This document shows positions 1-11,203 of a DNA stretch of 64,000 bases, piece after piece. The translations under genes and the position numbers were made by a program. This DNA is from Streptomyces sp. NBC_00377 (GTDB lineage Bacteria > Actinomycetota > Actinomycetes > Streptomycetales > Streptomycetaceae): positions 2,728,001-2,792,000 of the forward strand of contig NZ_CP107958.1 of the NCBI RefSeq assembly GCF_036075115.1, written 5' to 3'. Below the pieces are notes generated by a model. That model searched no databases. It was not told the origin of the DNA and saw only the letters and a program-made list of their open reading frames with translations. Position 1 is the first letter of the stretch; each line of letters opens with the position of its first letter.

Positions 1-371
1 GGGTCCACCCCGAGGCCCTCGGTGCGCACCAGGGCCAGGTCGAGTTCCGGGAGGGGGGTGACCGCGTCGGCGGTCACCGCACAGCTGCGGTCGCCCGCGG
101 CGTACAGGACGAGCCGGGTCAGGCCGTCGACCGCCTCGTGGCTGGTGATCACGGTGCCGTGGTGGTCGGCGACGAAGCCGGTGCCGCGGAGCCGGCCGGC
201 GAGGTCGCGGACACGGACGAGACATGCCTCGGCGTCAGGAACGACGGCAAAGGTGTCCGGGATGTCGGGGGATTCCGGCGACGCCGGGGAATCGGGCGGA
301 TCCGCCGGGGCCGGCCGGGTCGCGCCCGGCAGGAAGTCCCGCGGGGATGTCCGCGGGCCTCGTGCCACCAT
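1..371 (-). CDS. Trypsin-like serine protease domain protein (5' part, cut by window edge)
   Basis: Only the first 123 codons lie in the window; the gene runs off its left edge. The ATG at 371 follows a good ribosome site (GGGAGGT, about 6 bases upstream). After a Pro/Ala/Ser-rich leader of about 45 residues, the segment GTGFVADHHGTVITSHEAVD resembles the first strand and catalytic-histidine loop of trypsin/HtrA-like proteases (usually G-S-G-F-...-T-N-H-V-V). The later segment LPELDLALVR matches the catalytic-aspartate strand. The serine region is outside the window. No signal peptide is visible, so a cytoplasmic protein is likely. Streptomyces has several such N-terminal protease domains fused to ATPase or WD40 modules, and the rest of this protein could be of that kind. 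The family is fairly clear and the overall function unknown. Confidence 0.6.
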   Translation of the reverse strand, partial: MVARGPRTSPRDFLPGATRPAPADPPDSPASPESPDIPDTFAVVPDAEACLVRVRDLAGRLRGTGFVADHHGTVITSHEAVDGLTRLVLYAAGDRSCAVTADAVTPLPELDLALVRTEGLGVD

Positions 372-596
372 CTCCGTACCTCCCGCCGCGCCCGCGTGCC
401 CTGGGTCCGACGGTAGGGGCGGGATGATCAGCGGGACAGATCACGGCCCGAACGCGCCCCCCTGCGCTCCCTCGGTTCACTCCGAGCGCCTGCCCGGACG
501 GGTGAATGAACGGGGGCCGTTGGATACACCCTAGGGGTGGGGGAACCGAGGGGGGACCGTGGAGCGGCGACGCAGCAGAACCCCGTGTACGCCGCT

Positions 597-621
597 CCAC
601 GGGCACCTCGAATGCCCGTGG
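597..621 (-). terminator. Probable terminator of the truB operon
   Basis: A 9-bp perfect stem (CCACGGGCA / TGCCCGTGG, 7-base loop) lies about 40 bases beyond the truB stop. A third copy of the left arm follows at 631-639, so alternative folds are possible. There is no T-run, which is usual in Streptomyces. Confidence 0.6.
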
Positions 622-662
622 CGGAACACGCCACGGGCACCGGAAGAGACTCCTCGAGCCGT

Positions 663-1571
663 TCAGCCGCCGAAGACGGCGAGGCTCTTGGCCTTGCCCT
701 TCTGCTCCTCGACCAGGGCCAGGAAGCGGTCCTCGGGGTCGAAGACGGCCACGGCGCCCGCGCCCGCGTACGCGTCGGGCATCTCCAGGCGCACACCGTT
801 GGTGAGCAGCTGGGCCCGTTTCGCGTCCACGTTCCAGCGGGGGAACGCGGCGGTGGCCGCCTCGGCGATCGGCATCACGCTCAGCTCCTGCTGGAGCTGG
901 TCGAGCGTCCTCGCCGAGTCCAGTTTGTAGGGGCCGACGCGGGTGCGGCGCAGGGCGGTGAGGTGGCCGCCGACACCCAGACCGGCGCCCAGGTCGCGGG
1001 CGAGGGCCCGGATGTAGGTGCCGGAGGAGCAGACGACGGACACGACCAGGTCCAGGACCGGGGTGCCGTCCTCGGCGACGGCGTCACGGACGTCGTACAC
1101 CGAGAAGGACGAGACGGTGACCGGGCGGGCCGGGATCTCGAAGTCCTCGCCGTCACGGGCCCGCTTGTAGGAGCGGACGCCGTTGATCTTGATGGCGCTG
1201 ACCTTGGACGGCACCTGCATGATGGCGCCGCTCAGCTCGGCGATGCCCGCGTCGATCGCGTCCCGGGTGACCTTCGAGGCGTCCGTGGACCCCGTGATCT
1301 CGCCCTCCGCGTCGTCGGTCAGGGTCGTCTGGCCGAGCCGGATCGTGCCCAGGTACTCCTTCTCGGTGAGCGCGAGGTGCCCGAGGAGCTTCGTCGCCTT
1401 CTCGATGCCGAGGACGAGGACGCCCGTCGCCATCGGGTCGAGCGTGCCGGCGTGGCCGACGCGGCGGGTCCCCGCGATCCCCCGCATCTTGGCCACGACG
1501 TCGTGCGAAGTGAAGCCCGACGGCTTGTCGACGATGACAAGGCCGTCGGGCGGGGTCGGCTTGCGGTTCAT
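663..1571 (-). CDS. truB: tRNA pseudouridine(55) synthase TruB
   Basis: TruB converts U55 of the T-loop to pseudouridine in nearly all tRNAs and acts in the cytoplasm. The 302-residue protein has the family hallmarks: N-terminal GLVIVDKPSGFTSHDVV, then GHAGTLDPMATG carrying the catalytic Asp45, the KEYLGTIRLG strand, the SGTYIRALARDLG motif, and a C-terminal PUA-like part. Its length is normal. The ATG shares one base with the rbfA stop (TGATG), so the two are translationally coupled. It is the last gene of the DUF503-rbfA-truB unit, and the usual downstream partner ribF is not in view. Confidence 0.97.
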   Translation of the reverse strand: MNRKPTPPDGLVIVDKPSGFTSHDVVAKMRGIAGTRRVGHAGTLDPMATGVLVLGIEKATKLLGHLALTEKEYLGTIRLGQTTLTDDAEGEITGSTDASKVTRDAIDAGIAELSGAIMQVPSKVSAIKINGVRSYKRARDGEDFEIPARPVTVSSFSVYDVRDAVAEDGTPVLDLVVSVVCSSGTYIRALARDLGAGLGVGGHLTALRRTRVGPYKLDSARTLDQLQQELSVMPIAEAATAAFPRWNVDAKRAQLLTNGVRLEMPDAYAGAGAVAVFDPEDRFLALVEEQKGKAKSLAVFGG

Positions 1572-2020
1572 CAGGCGGAGTCGTCCGTCTCGTCCTCGTC
1601 ACCGGGCTTCCTGTACGGGTCGGCCTCGCCCGCGTAGCCGGCGCCCGCGGACACCTCGCGGACCTTCTCGTCGGCGGCCCGCGCCTTGTCGAGGAGGTCG
1701 TCGATGGTGCGGGCGGTGTCCGGCAGGGCGTCGGCGACGAAGGCCAGCGTCGGCGTGAACTTCACACCGGCCGCGCGGCCCACCTCGGAGCGCAGGACGC
1801 CCTTGGCGCTCTCCAGGCCGGCGGCCGCGGCCGCCCGCTCCTCGTCGTCCCCGTACACGGTGTAGAAGACCGTGGCCTCCCTGAGGTCACCCGTGACCCG
1901 GGTGTCCGTGATGGTGACGTGGGAGCCGAGCCGCGGGTCCTTGATCCCGCGCTGCAGCTTCTGGGCCACCACCTGCTGGATGAGGTCCGCCAGCCTCTTG
2001 GCGCGCGCGTTGTCGGCCAC
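1571..2020 (-). CDS. rbfA: 30S ribosome-binding factor RbfA
   Basis: RbfA binds the immature 30S subunit and helps maturation of the 5' end of 16S rRNA, mainly at low temperature. I choose the GTG at 2020 (VADNARAKRLADLIQQVVAQ) because it is preceded by GGGAG and matches the usual RbfA N-terminus; a longer open frame upstream has no such support. The product is 149 residues with the KH-like core, including DPRLGSHVTITDTRVTGDLREATVFYTVYG (quoted segment at about residues 32-61). An acidic C-terminal tail of about 20 residues is common in actinobacteria. It lies 50 bases after the DUF503 gene and overlaps truB by one base. Confidence 0.95.
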   Translation of the reverse strand: MADNARAKRLADLIQQVVAQKLQRGIKDPRLGSHVTITDTRVTGDLREATVFYTVYGDDEERAAAAAGLESAKGVLRSEVGRAAGVKFTPTLAFVADALPDTARTIDDLLDKARAADEKVREVSAGAGYAGEADPYRKPGDEDETDDSA

Positions 2021-2070
2021 TGGTCCGTCTCCCGTTCTTTCTTCTTCTCTTGCGTTTCGTGGTCGGTCGG

Positions 2071-2364
2071 TCAGTCGTCTTCGCCGTGGAAGCGGCGTCT
2101 GACCGACAGCAGCTCCACTTCGGGGCGCCCGGCGACCAGCCGTTCGCACCGGTCCAGTACATCGGTCAGATGCTCCGCGTCACCGGAGACCACCGCGAGG
2201 CCGATCACGGCCCTGCGGTGAAGGTTCTGGTTGTCCACCTCGGCCGCGCTCACCGCGTACTTGCGCTGGAGCTCGGCGACGATCGGACGGACGACGGAGC
2301 GCTTCTCCTTCAGCGAATGTACGTCGCCGAGGAGGAGGTCGAAGGACAGAGTCCCCACGTACAT
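2071..2364 (-). CDS. DUF503 domain protein (YlxP-like)
   Basis: This 97-residue protein begins MYVGTLSFDLLLGDVHSLKEKR in the standard DUF503 pattern, a small ferredoxin-like fold found between infB and rbfA in many Gram-positive bacteria. Related YlxP proteins have been linked to ribosome or 16S rRNA maturation, and the position here agrees; the function in Streptomyces is inferred. The ATG at 2364 is chosen on conservation, although its ribosome site is weak. An in-frame GTG at 2379 would add five residues, including one encoded by a rare TTA codon. A strong hairpin at 2578-2614 separates it from infB, so it probably has its own promoter in 2365-2577. Confidence 0.85.
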   Translation of the reverse strand: MYVGTLSFDLLLGDVHSLKEKRSVVRPIVAELQRKYAVSAAEVDNQNLHRRAVIGLAVVSGDAEHLTDVLDRCERLVAGRPEVELLSVRRRFHGEDD

Positions 2365-2577
2365 GTGTAACCGGTTCACCCGCCGGTACGGGATCGACGG
2401 CCCTGCCATCCATGGGACAGGGACATCAGGAACGGTACAACGATCCGGTCGGCGGCTCGACGGGGTTTTGCCCGCCGGGCCGACCGACGCGGGTCGGACG
2501 GGTCGAGCCCGTCGGGCCCCTGGACGAGGCCGTCGGGGCCGGAACGGGAGTCCGGGGGCGCAAGCCCCCGGGACGAC

Positions 2578-2614
2578 GTGCCGGCCGACGGGACCATGTC
2601 CCGCCGGCCGGCAC
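2578..2614 (-). terminator. Strong terminator after infB
   Basis: A 17-bp stem (2578-2594 with 2598-2614, one mismatch) with a three-base CAT loop begins 12 bases past the infB stop. A second hairpin, CCGGGGGC-GCAA-GCCCCCGG at 2552-2571, follows downstream. Together they should end the rimP-infB transcript. Confidence 0.8.
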
Positions 2615-2625
2615 GAACCGTGGGC

Positions 2626-5766
<3,141 letters not shown>

Positions 5767-5816
5767 TTCGCTCCTTTTAGGTCCGGGTGTGTCCGGACCG
5801 TCGCTACTTCATGGGC

Positions 5817-5849
5817 GTACTCATCGCGTGCTCATCGAGTGCTCATCGC
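5817..5849. repeat. 11-bp tandem repeat in the ylxR-infB spacer
   Basis: Three head-to-tail copies of an 11-base unit (GTGCTCATCGA/C; the first copy reads GTACTCATCGC) lie 50-85 bases upstream of the infB start, in what would be mRNA leader or spacer. No function can be read from it. Confidence 0.6.
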
Positions 5850-5913
5850 AATCTCGACCTACTTCCAACTCGCGGGGTACCAGAGCCGCACGGAGGTTCC
5901 GTGCGACGCCTTC

Positions 5914-6210
5914 TTACGGTGTTGCCTGTTCGGCAACGGTCGTCTGCTCGACGTACTGGCGCAACACCTTTGTGTCGAGCGCTCCCGGGGCTCGCAACGC
6001 CCTCGTGAACGCCCGGCGGCGTACCGCCTGGTCGAGACAGACCGGGGCGGGATGCAGATACGCACCCCGGCCGGGCAGCGTACCGCGTGGATCGGGGACG
6101 CATGCGTCCTTGATCGCCACGATGCGCAGCAGCTCCGTCTTGGCCGCCCGGTCCCGGCACCCCACACAGGTGCGTTCAGGGCATACTCCGGCGATCGTCC
6201 GGCCAGACAC
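5914..6210 (-). CDS. ylxR: YlxR family RNA-binding protein (DUF448)
   Basis: YlxR proteins are small basic RNA binders encoded between nusA and infB. The Bacillus homologue has been reported to modulate RNase P, and others affect transcription; the role here is inferred from the family. The 98-residue protein carries the signature PERTCVGCRDRAAKTELLRIV near the N-terminus and the conserved PGRGAYLHP loop. The two cysteines of CVGC are present. The GTG start at 6210 has GGAGG about 10 bases upstream. It lies 101 bases after nusA and 147 before infB, in the expected operon position. Confidence 0.92.
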   Translation of the reverse strand: MSGRTIAGVCPERTCVGCRDRAAKTELLRIVAIKDACVPDPRGTLPGRGAYLHPAPVCLDQAVRRRAFTRALRAPGALDTKVLRQYVEQTTVAEQATP

Positions 6211-6311
6211 TGTTAAGTCTACCTCCCCGCGGCGACCTCACCCCTTCGGGCCAGGACTCGAACACTTGCCGCGTTACATCTGTCGTGATCTGAGCCCCGG
6301 CAGGCCGAGAT

Positions 6312-7319
6312 CTATTCCCCCGCCGCCCCGTGCTGCTCGGTGGGCTGTTCGATGTCCGGACGGATGTCGATGCGCCAGCCGGTCAGCCGGGCGGCGAGGC
6401 GGGCGTTCTGCCCTTCCTTGCCGATCGCCAGCGACAGCTGGTAGTCCGGCACCGTCACGCGCGCGGAGCGGGCCCCGAGGTCGACGACCTCGACCTTGGA
6501 GACCCGGGCCGGGGACAGCGCGTTCGCCACCATCTCGGCCGGGTCGTCCGACCAGTCGACGATGTCGATCTTCTCGCCGTTCAGCTCGCCCATCACGTTG
6601 CGGACCCGGCCGCCCATGGGGCCGATGCAGGCACCCTTGGCGTTCAGACCCGAACGGGTGGACCTGACGGCGATCTTCGTACGGTGACCGGCCTCGCGTG
6701 CGATGGCGGCGATCTCGACCGAACCGTCGGCGATCTCCGGCACCTCCAGGGCGAAGAGCTTCTTCACCAGGTTGGGATGTGTACGGGAGAGCGTCACGGA
6801 CGGACCGCGCACTCCCTTCGCCACCCGGACGACGTACGACCGCAGGCGCATGCCGTGCGGATACGTCTCGCCGGGGACCTGCTCCTGGACCGGCAGGATG
6901 GCCTCGAGCCGGCCGATGTCCACCAGCACGTTCTTCGGGTCGCGGCCCTGCTGGACCACACCGGTGACGATGTCGCCCTCACGGCCGGCGTACTCGCCGA
7001 GCGTCGCGTCGTCCTCGGCGTCGCGCAGGCGCTGGAGGATCACCTGCTTGGCCGTGGTGGCGGCGATGCGGCCGAAGTCGGACGGGGTGTCGTCGAACGC
7101 GCGGGGCTCCTGCCCCTCCTCGAGGTCCTCGGGGTCCTCCTTCGCCCACACGGTCACATGTCCGGTCTCCCGGTTGAGCTCCACGCGCGCGTGTCGGCGG
7201 CTTCCCTCGGTGCGGTGGTAGGCGATGAGGAGGGCCGACTCGATCGCCTCGACCAGCAGGTCGAAGGAGATCTCCTTCTCCCGCACCAGGCCCCGCAGGG
7301 CGCTCATGTCGATGTCCAC
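6312..7319 (-). CDS. nusA: Transcription termination/antitermination factor NusA
   Basis: NusA binds RNA polymerase and nascent RNA, influencing pausing, termination and rRNA antitermination. The 335-residue protein has the N-terminal polymerase-binding domain (about 1-115), an S1 domain (starting about [11 protein letters not shown]), and two KH domains including [20 protein letters not shown] and the final [20 protein letters not shown]. It ends shortly after KH2, lacking the C-terminal acidic repeats of E. coli NusA, as is normal in actinobacteria. The start codon is GTG. It begins two bases after the rimP stop, so the genes are tightly linked. Confidence 0.97.
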   Translation of the reverse strand: MDIDMSALRGLVREKEISFDLLVEAIESALLIAYHRTEGSRRHARVELNRETGHVTVWAKEDPEDLEEGQEPRAFDDTPSDFGRIAATTAKQVILQRLRDAEDDATLGEYAGREGDIVTGVVQQGRDPKNVLVDIGRLEAILPVQEQVPGETYPHGMRLRSYVVRVAKGVRGPSVTLSRTHPNLVKKLFALEVPEIADGSVEIAAIAREAGHRTKIAVRSTRSGLNAKGACIGPMGGRVRNVMGELNGEKIDIVDWSDDPAEMVANALSPARVSKVEVVDLGARSARVTVPDYQLSLAIGKEGQNARLAARLTGWRIDIRPDIEQPTEQHGAAGE

Positions 7320-7321
7320 GG

Positions 7322-7867
7322 CTACGCCTCCTCTTCCATCTCGTTCTCGTCGTTCTCGTCGTGCTCGTTCGGGTCGTGCTTGCCGCTCTTGTCCCTGCGG
7401 TTGAACTCGACCTGCACACGTGCCTTGTCGATGTCACCGAAGGGGAGTCTGCGGGCGGTGGCCTTGCGGCCCTTCACGCCGGGCACCTCGAGGTCGAGTC
7501 CCTCGTCGTCGACCGTCAGGATCCGGGCGACCAGTTCGCCGCCCTCGCTCAGCTGGAACCTGACCAGGCGGTCCACGGCGCGCACGTAGTGCCGGTGCTC
7601 GGTGAGAGCGCGCTCCGCGCCCGGGGTGCCGACCTCGAGGGTGTACTCGCCCTCGCCCATCGCGTCCGTCTCGTCGAGCTTCGCCGAGAGCGCGCGGCTC
7701 ACATCGGCGATCTGGTCCAGGTCCGCTCCGGAGTCGGAGTCGACGACGACGCTCAGCACCCGCTTGCGTCCCACGGAGTCCACGGCGATCTCTTCCAGAT
7801 CCAGTCCCTGGGAGGCGACGAGCGGTTCCAGGAGCTCTCGCAGCCTCTCGCTCTGGGTGGTGCTCAT
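7322..7867 (-). CDS. rimP: Ribosome maturation factor RimP
   Basis: RimP assists assembly of the 30S subunit, an early step around S12. The start at 7867 ([17 protein letters not shown]) has GAGGAG upstream; a longer open frame to 7957 has no family support. The 181-residue product shows the conserved [24 protein letters not shown]-terminal region, the [25 protein letters not shown] linker and a C-terminal SH3-like domain, then an acidic Asp/Glu/Asn-rich tail. It is the first gene of the nusA-infB operon; the promoter should lie in the 224-base gap shared with the divergent lipoprotein gene. Confidence 0.93.
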   Translation of the reverse strand: MSTTQSERLRELLEPLVASQGLDLEEIAVDSVGRKRVLSVVVDSDSGADLDQIADVSRALSAKLDETDAMGEGEYTLEVGTPGAERALTEHRHYVRAVDRLVRFQLSEGGELVARILTVDDEGLDLEVPGVKGRKATARRLPFGDIDKARVQVEFNRRDKSGKHDPNEHDENDENEMEEEA

Positions 7868-8091
7868 CCGGGTGACTCCTCGGCCGCGTGTGCTGTTGTG
7901 GGACGGTGCGCGTGTCTGGTCAAAGGGTATCCGGTCGCAGGGTGTGTTGCCGTCCACCCGTGCACGCAGGGTGGCGGACCCTCGCGGGGCGGTGCCGCTG
8001 AGTGGTGCGGGCCGGGCGCGCGGGTACGGTGATCACGGGCCCGCCGCCCACCAGGACGCCAGTTCCGTACGAGTTCCCGAGGACGCCTGCC

Positions 8092-8715
8092 GTGCCCTTG
8101 CCCCTCCCCTCGCGCACCCCGTCGGGGCCGCGCAGAAGATCCCTGCTCGCGTCGGCCGCGGGAGCGGCACTGCTGGTGGGCTGCACGTCCGGCACCGAGC
8201 AGACCGAGGAGAGCGAGAGCGGGACCCCGTCGGCCACCGAACGCGCACGCGCGCGTGCGGCTCAGGAGAGCAGCGCGCTGGTGGCCCGGTACGACGCCGT
8301 CCTCGCCGTCCATCCCTCGCTGGCGGGACGGCTCGAGCCGCTGCGGGCGGAGGTCGTCCGGCATGTGGAGGCGTTCGGGGGTGCGCCGAAGGCATCCCCC
8401 TCAGCCACCGGTTCCGTCACGGACTCCCCCACGGTTCCTCCCACGACCTCCACCGCGGCTCCACCCGCCGCTCCCACGGCCGGCGCTTCGGCCGGTGCTT
8501 CAACCGCGCTGTCCGCCCCGCCGTCCTCCGCGCCGTCCGCCGTGCCGATCACCGACACGGCCGCCGTCGCCTCGCTGGCCGCCGACGAGCGGGCGCTCGC
8601 CGACCGCAGGGCCACGGAACTGATGGACGCCCCGGGGGAACTGGCCCGGCTGCTGGCCTCGGTGGCGGCGGCCGGTGCGGCGCACGCCTATCTGCTGACG
8701 GAGGGGACTCGATGA
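8092..8715 (+). CDS. Putative lipoprotein with Tat-like signal, unknown function
   Basis: The chosen GTG at 8092 gives 207 residues. Residues 14-16 are RRR followed by SLLASAAGAALLVGC, with a lipobox cysteine at 31, so the protein is probably exported (possibly by Tat) and lipid-anchored. A helical segment rich in Ala and Arg follows, then a Pro/Ser/Thr linker (about 95-145), then another helical segment (AADERALADRRATELMDAPGELARLLASV, about 160-190) that resembles ferritin-like or DUF305-type helices without a clear motif. Its stop overlaps the next ATG by four bases (ATGA), so it is coupled to the ferritin-like gene. Function not recognised. Confidence 0.7.
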   Translation: MPLPLPSRTPSGPRRRSLLASAAGAALLVGCTSGTEQTEESESGTPSATERARARAAQESSALVARYDAVLAVHPSLAGRLEPLRAEVVRHVEAFGGAPKASPSATGSVTDSPTVPPTTSTAAPPAAPTAGASAGASTALSAPPSSAPSAVPITDTAAVASLAADERALADRRATELMDAPGELARLLASVAAAGAAHAYLLTEGTR

Positions 8716-9254
8716 GCGAGGCGACGAGCGCGGAGCTGACGGCACTCCAGGCGGCGCTGGCCGCCGAGCATGCCGCCGTGTACGGGTACGGGGTGGTCGG
8801 CGGACGGATCGGCGAGGCACGGCGCGCCGAGGCCCGGGCGGCCTACGACGCCCACCGGGCGCGCCGGGACGCACTGGGGCGCGAGGTGCGCGACGCCGGG
8901 GCCGAACCCGTCGCCGCGAGCGCCGGTTACGCCTTGCCGTTCCCCGTGCCGGACTCCGTCGCGGCCGTCCGGCTCGCCGCCGAGCTGGAGGAACGGGTGG
9001 CCGGGGTGTACTCCGACCTGGTGCGGGCAGCCGGGGCCGCACGGCGCCGGGAGGCGGCGGGTGCGCTGCGCGAGGCCGCGGTCCGTGCGGTGCGCTGGCG
9101 CGGCGGGAGCGTAGCCTTCCCTGGTCTCGCCGAGCGGGCCGGTACGGATCCGGCCACAGGTTCGGCGACCGGGGCGGCCACGGGTCCGGCGTCCGTACCG
9201 GCACCGGCCACGCCCCCTGCGGCGGCAGCGCCCTCGGGGACACCGGCGGCTTGA
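8712..9254 (+). CDS. Ferritin-like domain protein (DUF4439)
   Basis: The 180-residue protein begins SEATSAELTALQAALAAEHAAVYGYGVV, the pattern of the DUF4439 ferritin-like helical domain in which an E-H pair (19-20) sits where ferritins place metal ligands. The four-helix part ends near residue 140; a low-complexity Thr/Ala/Pro tail follows. Metal binding has not been shown for this family as far as I know, so an iron role is inference only. It overlaps the upstream lipoprotein gene by four bases and ends 37 bases before the phosphotransferase-like gene, so the three probably form one operon. Confidence 0.75.
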   Translation: MSEATSAELTALQAALAAEHAAVYGYGVVGGRIGEARRAEARAAYDAHRARRDALGREVRDAGAEPVAASAGYALPFPVPDSVAAVRLAAELEERVAGVYSDLVRAAGAARRREAAGALREAAVRAVRWRGGSVAFPGLAERAGTDPATGSATGAATGPASVPAPATPPAAAAPSGTPAA

Positions 9255-9291
9255 GCCGAAGAGGGCCGAAGAGGAAGGGAACGACTCGCGC

Positions 9292-10191
9292 ATGGCTTTC
9301 GAACCGCCGCAGCGTCTGGTGAGGGCGCTCGGTGAGACGGCACCGGACGGTGACGGCTGGTTGGAGAAGCTGCCGGAGGCGGCCCGGCAGGCCGTCGCGC
9401 TGAGCGAGTCGACCGTCGACCGGGTGCAGGCGCCGGGCGGCCGGACCAGCCTGGTCGTGCTCGTGCGGCGGATGGACGGGACGCCGGCCGTGCTGAAGCT
9501 GGCCCCGCCCCGATTCCGGCCGGAGGCCGAGCGCGCCGCGCTGGCGCACTGGGACGGCCTGGGCGCCGTCCAGCTGCTGGAGGGACCGCAGACGGCGGGG
9601 GCGCTGCTGCTCGAACGGCTGCATCCCGATGTGTCGGTGCGGTCACTGGCCGAGGCGAAGGCGCTGCTGGAGGCGGCGGGAACGCTGCGGCGGCTGTGGG
9701 TGGAACCGCCGGCCGGCCACTCCTTCGAGTCCGTGGCCGACCGTACGGAGCGGCAGGCGGCCGCGATGCGGGCGACCGCCGAAGCACGACCCGAGACGGC
9801 CGCCCTCGTGGACGCGGCGCTCGCCGCCCGTACCGACCTGCTGGCGGCGCCGCCCGAGCACCGGCTGCTGCACGGGACGTTCCGGCAGAGCAAGGTGCTG
9901 GCCGGTGAGCGGATGCCGTGGCTGGCCGTGGGACCGGACCCGGTGGTCGGCGAGTGCGCCTTCGACCTGGCAAGGCTGGTCCGCGACCGGGTGGAGGACC
10001 TGATCGCCTCGTCGTCCGGGGCGGCGACCACCCGGCGCCGGGTGAAGCGGCTCGCGGAGTCCCTGGAACTGGATCAGGAACGGCTGCGCGGCTGGACGCT
10101 GTTCCGCGCCGTGGAGTCGGGCCTGCGGGCGCTCCGGGTGGGCCGGCCGCGCGATGCCGAGCTGCTGCTCGAATTCGCGGGCTGGCTGTAG
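9292..10191 (+). CDS. Aminoglycoside/hydroxyurea phosphotransferase-fold protein, probable pseudokinase
   Basis: The 299 residues fit the APH(6)/hydroxyurea-kinase family: AVLKLAPPRFRPEAERAALAHWDG (ATP-lysine region and the following E), GALLLERLHP (hinge), and a late DPVVGECAFDLARLV, where a metal-binding Asp is normally found. The catalytic loop, usually H-G-D-L-H-x-x-N, reads LHGTFRQSKVL: the catalytic Asp is Thr and the Asn is Lys. Normal phosphotransfer is therefore doubtful, and a binding or regulatory role is more likely than antibiotic resistance. A good ribosome site (GAGGAAGGGA) precedes the ATG. It is the last gene of the lipoprotein/DUF4439 set. Confidence 0.75.
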   Translation: MAFEPPQRLVRALGETAPDGDGWLEKLPEAARQAVALSESTVDRVQAPGGRTSLVVLVRRMDGTPAVLKLAPPRFRPEAERAALAHWDGLGAVQLLEGPQTAGALLLERLHPDVSVRSLAEAKALLEAAGTLRRLWVEPPAGHSFESVADRTERQAAAMRATAEARPETAALVDAALAARTDLLAAPPEHRLLHGTFRQSKVLAGERMPWLAVGPDPVVGECAFDLARLVRDRVEDLIASSSGAATTRRRVKRLAESLELDQERLRGWTLFRAVESGLRALRVGRPRDAELLLEFAGWL

Positions 10192-10450
10192 CGGGCCGGC
10201 ACCCGGCATGCCGGGCAGGGGCGCCTCCGACGGCAGCCGGACGGGCACGGGCGGGCCCTGACACGAACCCGGGCACGGGACCGCCGACGCCGGACACCGG
10301 ACACCGGACCACTGCTCCGGCCTCGGGCCGCAGCACGACGTCGTACCCCTGGCCCGTCCGAGGCCGGACCGGACAGGGACGTGCCGGACGGTGCCGGAGG
10401 CCGTGCCCGACCGTGAAGCCGACGGTGTCGGCACGGGCAAGGCGACCGGA

Positions 10451-10489
10451 CCGTGTCTCCCTGCCGGAGATGACGGCAGGGAGACACGG
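10451..10489. terminator. Bidirectional terminator-like hairpin
   Basis: A perfect 15-bp stem (10451-10465 with 10475-10489, 9-base loop) stands between two convergent genes ending at 10191 and 10566. The rest of the 374-base gap is GC-rich, with a short GGACACC repeat near 10295 and no credible gene. Confidence 0.75.
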
Positions 10490-10565
10490 GGGATCCGGCC
10501 GACGTGCCTCCCGAGCCTGCCAACCGGAGTCTCGCGGGGCCGGCCGTGGCGGCAGCCGTGCGCCG

Positions 10566-11174
10566 TCAGTGGTCGGCGGGGCGCACCGGCGGCCGGCTGT
10601 CGGTGGATGCGATGAACTCGGCGGGTGCGGTGAACAGGGTCTCCTCCACGGCCAGCAGACGGGTGTGCCTGCGGATGTGGGCGGACTGGTCCAGGATCCT
10701 GTGGTCGTCCTGGCGCGGAAAGACCGGGGCCGGTTCCGCGAACGGGACGTGTGCGAACAGCGGGAGGTCGGCCGGTGGGAGACGCCAGGACAGTTGCCGC
10801 TCCCCGGCCACCAGCCGCAACACGTGCGTGCCGCCGGGTGCGGAGTCGGCGGCCGGGGTGATGAGGGCGCTCGAGGGGTGGAGCGCCGCCAGCCAGGCGA
10901 GCAGGTGCGCCCGCTCGTGGGAGACGCGGGCCAGTTCCCGTTCGTAGGAGTCGGCATGGCGCTGCCAGCGGGCCAGCTCCTGCCGGGTGGTGACCAGATC
11001 CAGGGCGAGGCGGTCACCCGGCCCGGTCTCCTGCCGGGCGATCCGGCCGCGCGGCCTGAGGAGGCGCAGAAGCGCGGCCGCCCGGCCGACGGGACGGTCG
11101 GCTCGGGTACGGCGGGATGGGGAGCCGCCGAACCGGGGCTCCCCGGGCCGAGGTCCCGTCGGGGGTGAGGACAT
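10566..11174 (-). CDS. Hypothetical protein, third gene of the sigma-factor operon
   Basis: Not recognised. The ATG at 11174 has GGAG eight bases upstream and gives 202 residues. An Arg/Pro-rich N-terminal 45 residues is followed by a likely coiled-coil (DLVTTRQELARWQRHADSY and on to HERAHLLAWLAALHPSSAL, about 60-105), then a beta-rich segment (THVLRLVAGERQLSWRLPPADLPLFAHVP) and a short helical end. No signal peptide or membrane span. It begins 29 bases after the stop of the preceding unknown gene and is probably co-transcribed with it and the sigma factor. The context suggests an accessory or output role in that regulatory unit, which is inference. Confidence 0.6.
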   Translation of the reverse strand: MSSPPTGPRPGEPRFGGSPSRRTRADRPVGRAAALLRLLRPRGRIARQETGPGDRLALDLVTTRQELARWQRHADSYERELARVSHERAHLLAWLAALHPSSALITPAADSAPGGTHVLRLVAGERQLSWRLPPADLPLFAHVPFAEPAPVFPRQDDHRILDQSAHIRRHTRLLAVEETLFTAPAEFIASTDSRPPVRPADH

Positions 11175-11203
11175 GAGGTACTCCGGTGGCGATGAGCGGG
11201 TGG

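Noticed and set aside
9292..10191. Aminoglycoside resistance gene
   Set aside because: Catalytic Asp and Asn are missing and the gene is in a core-like operon, so resistance is not supported.
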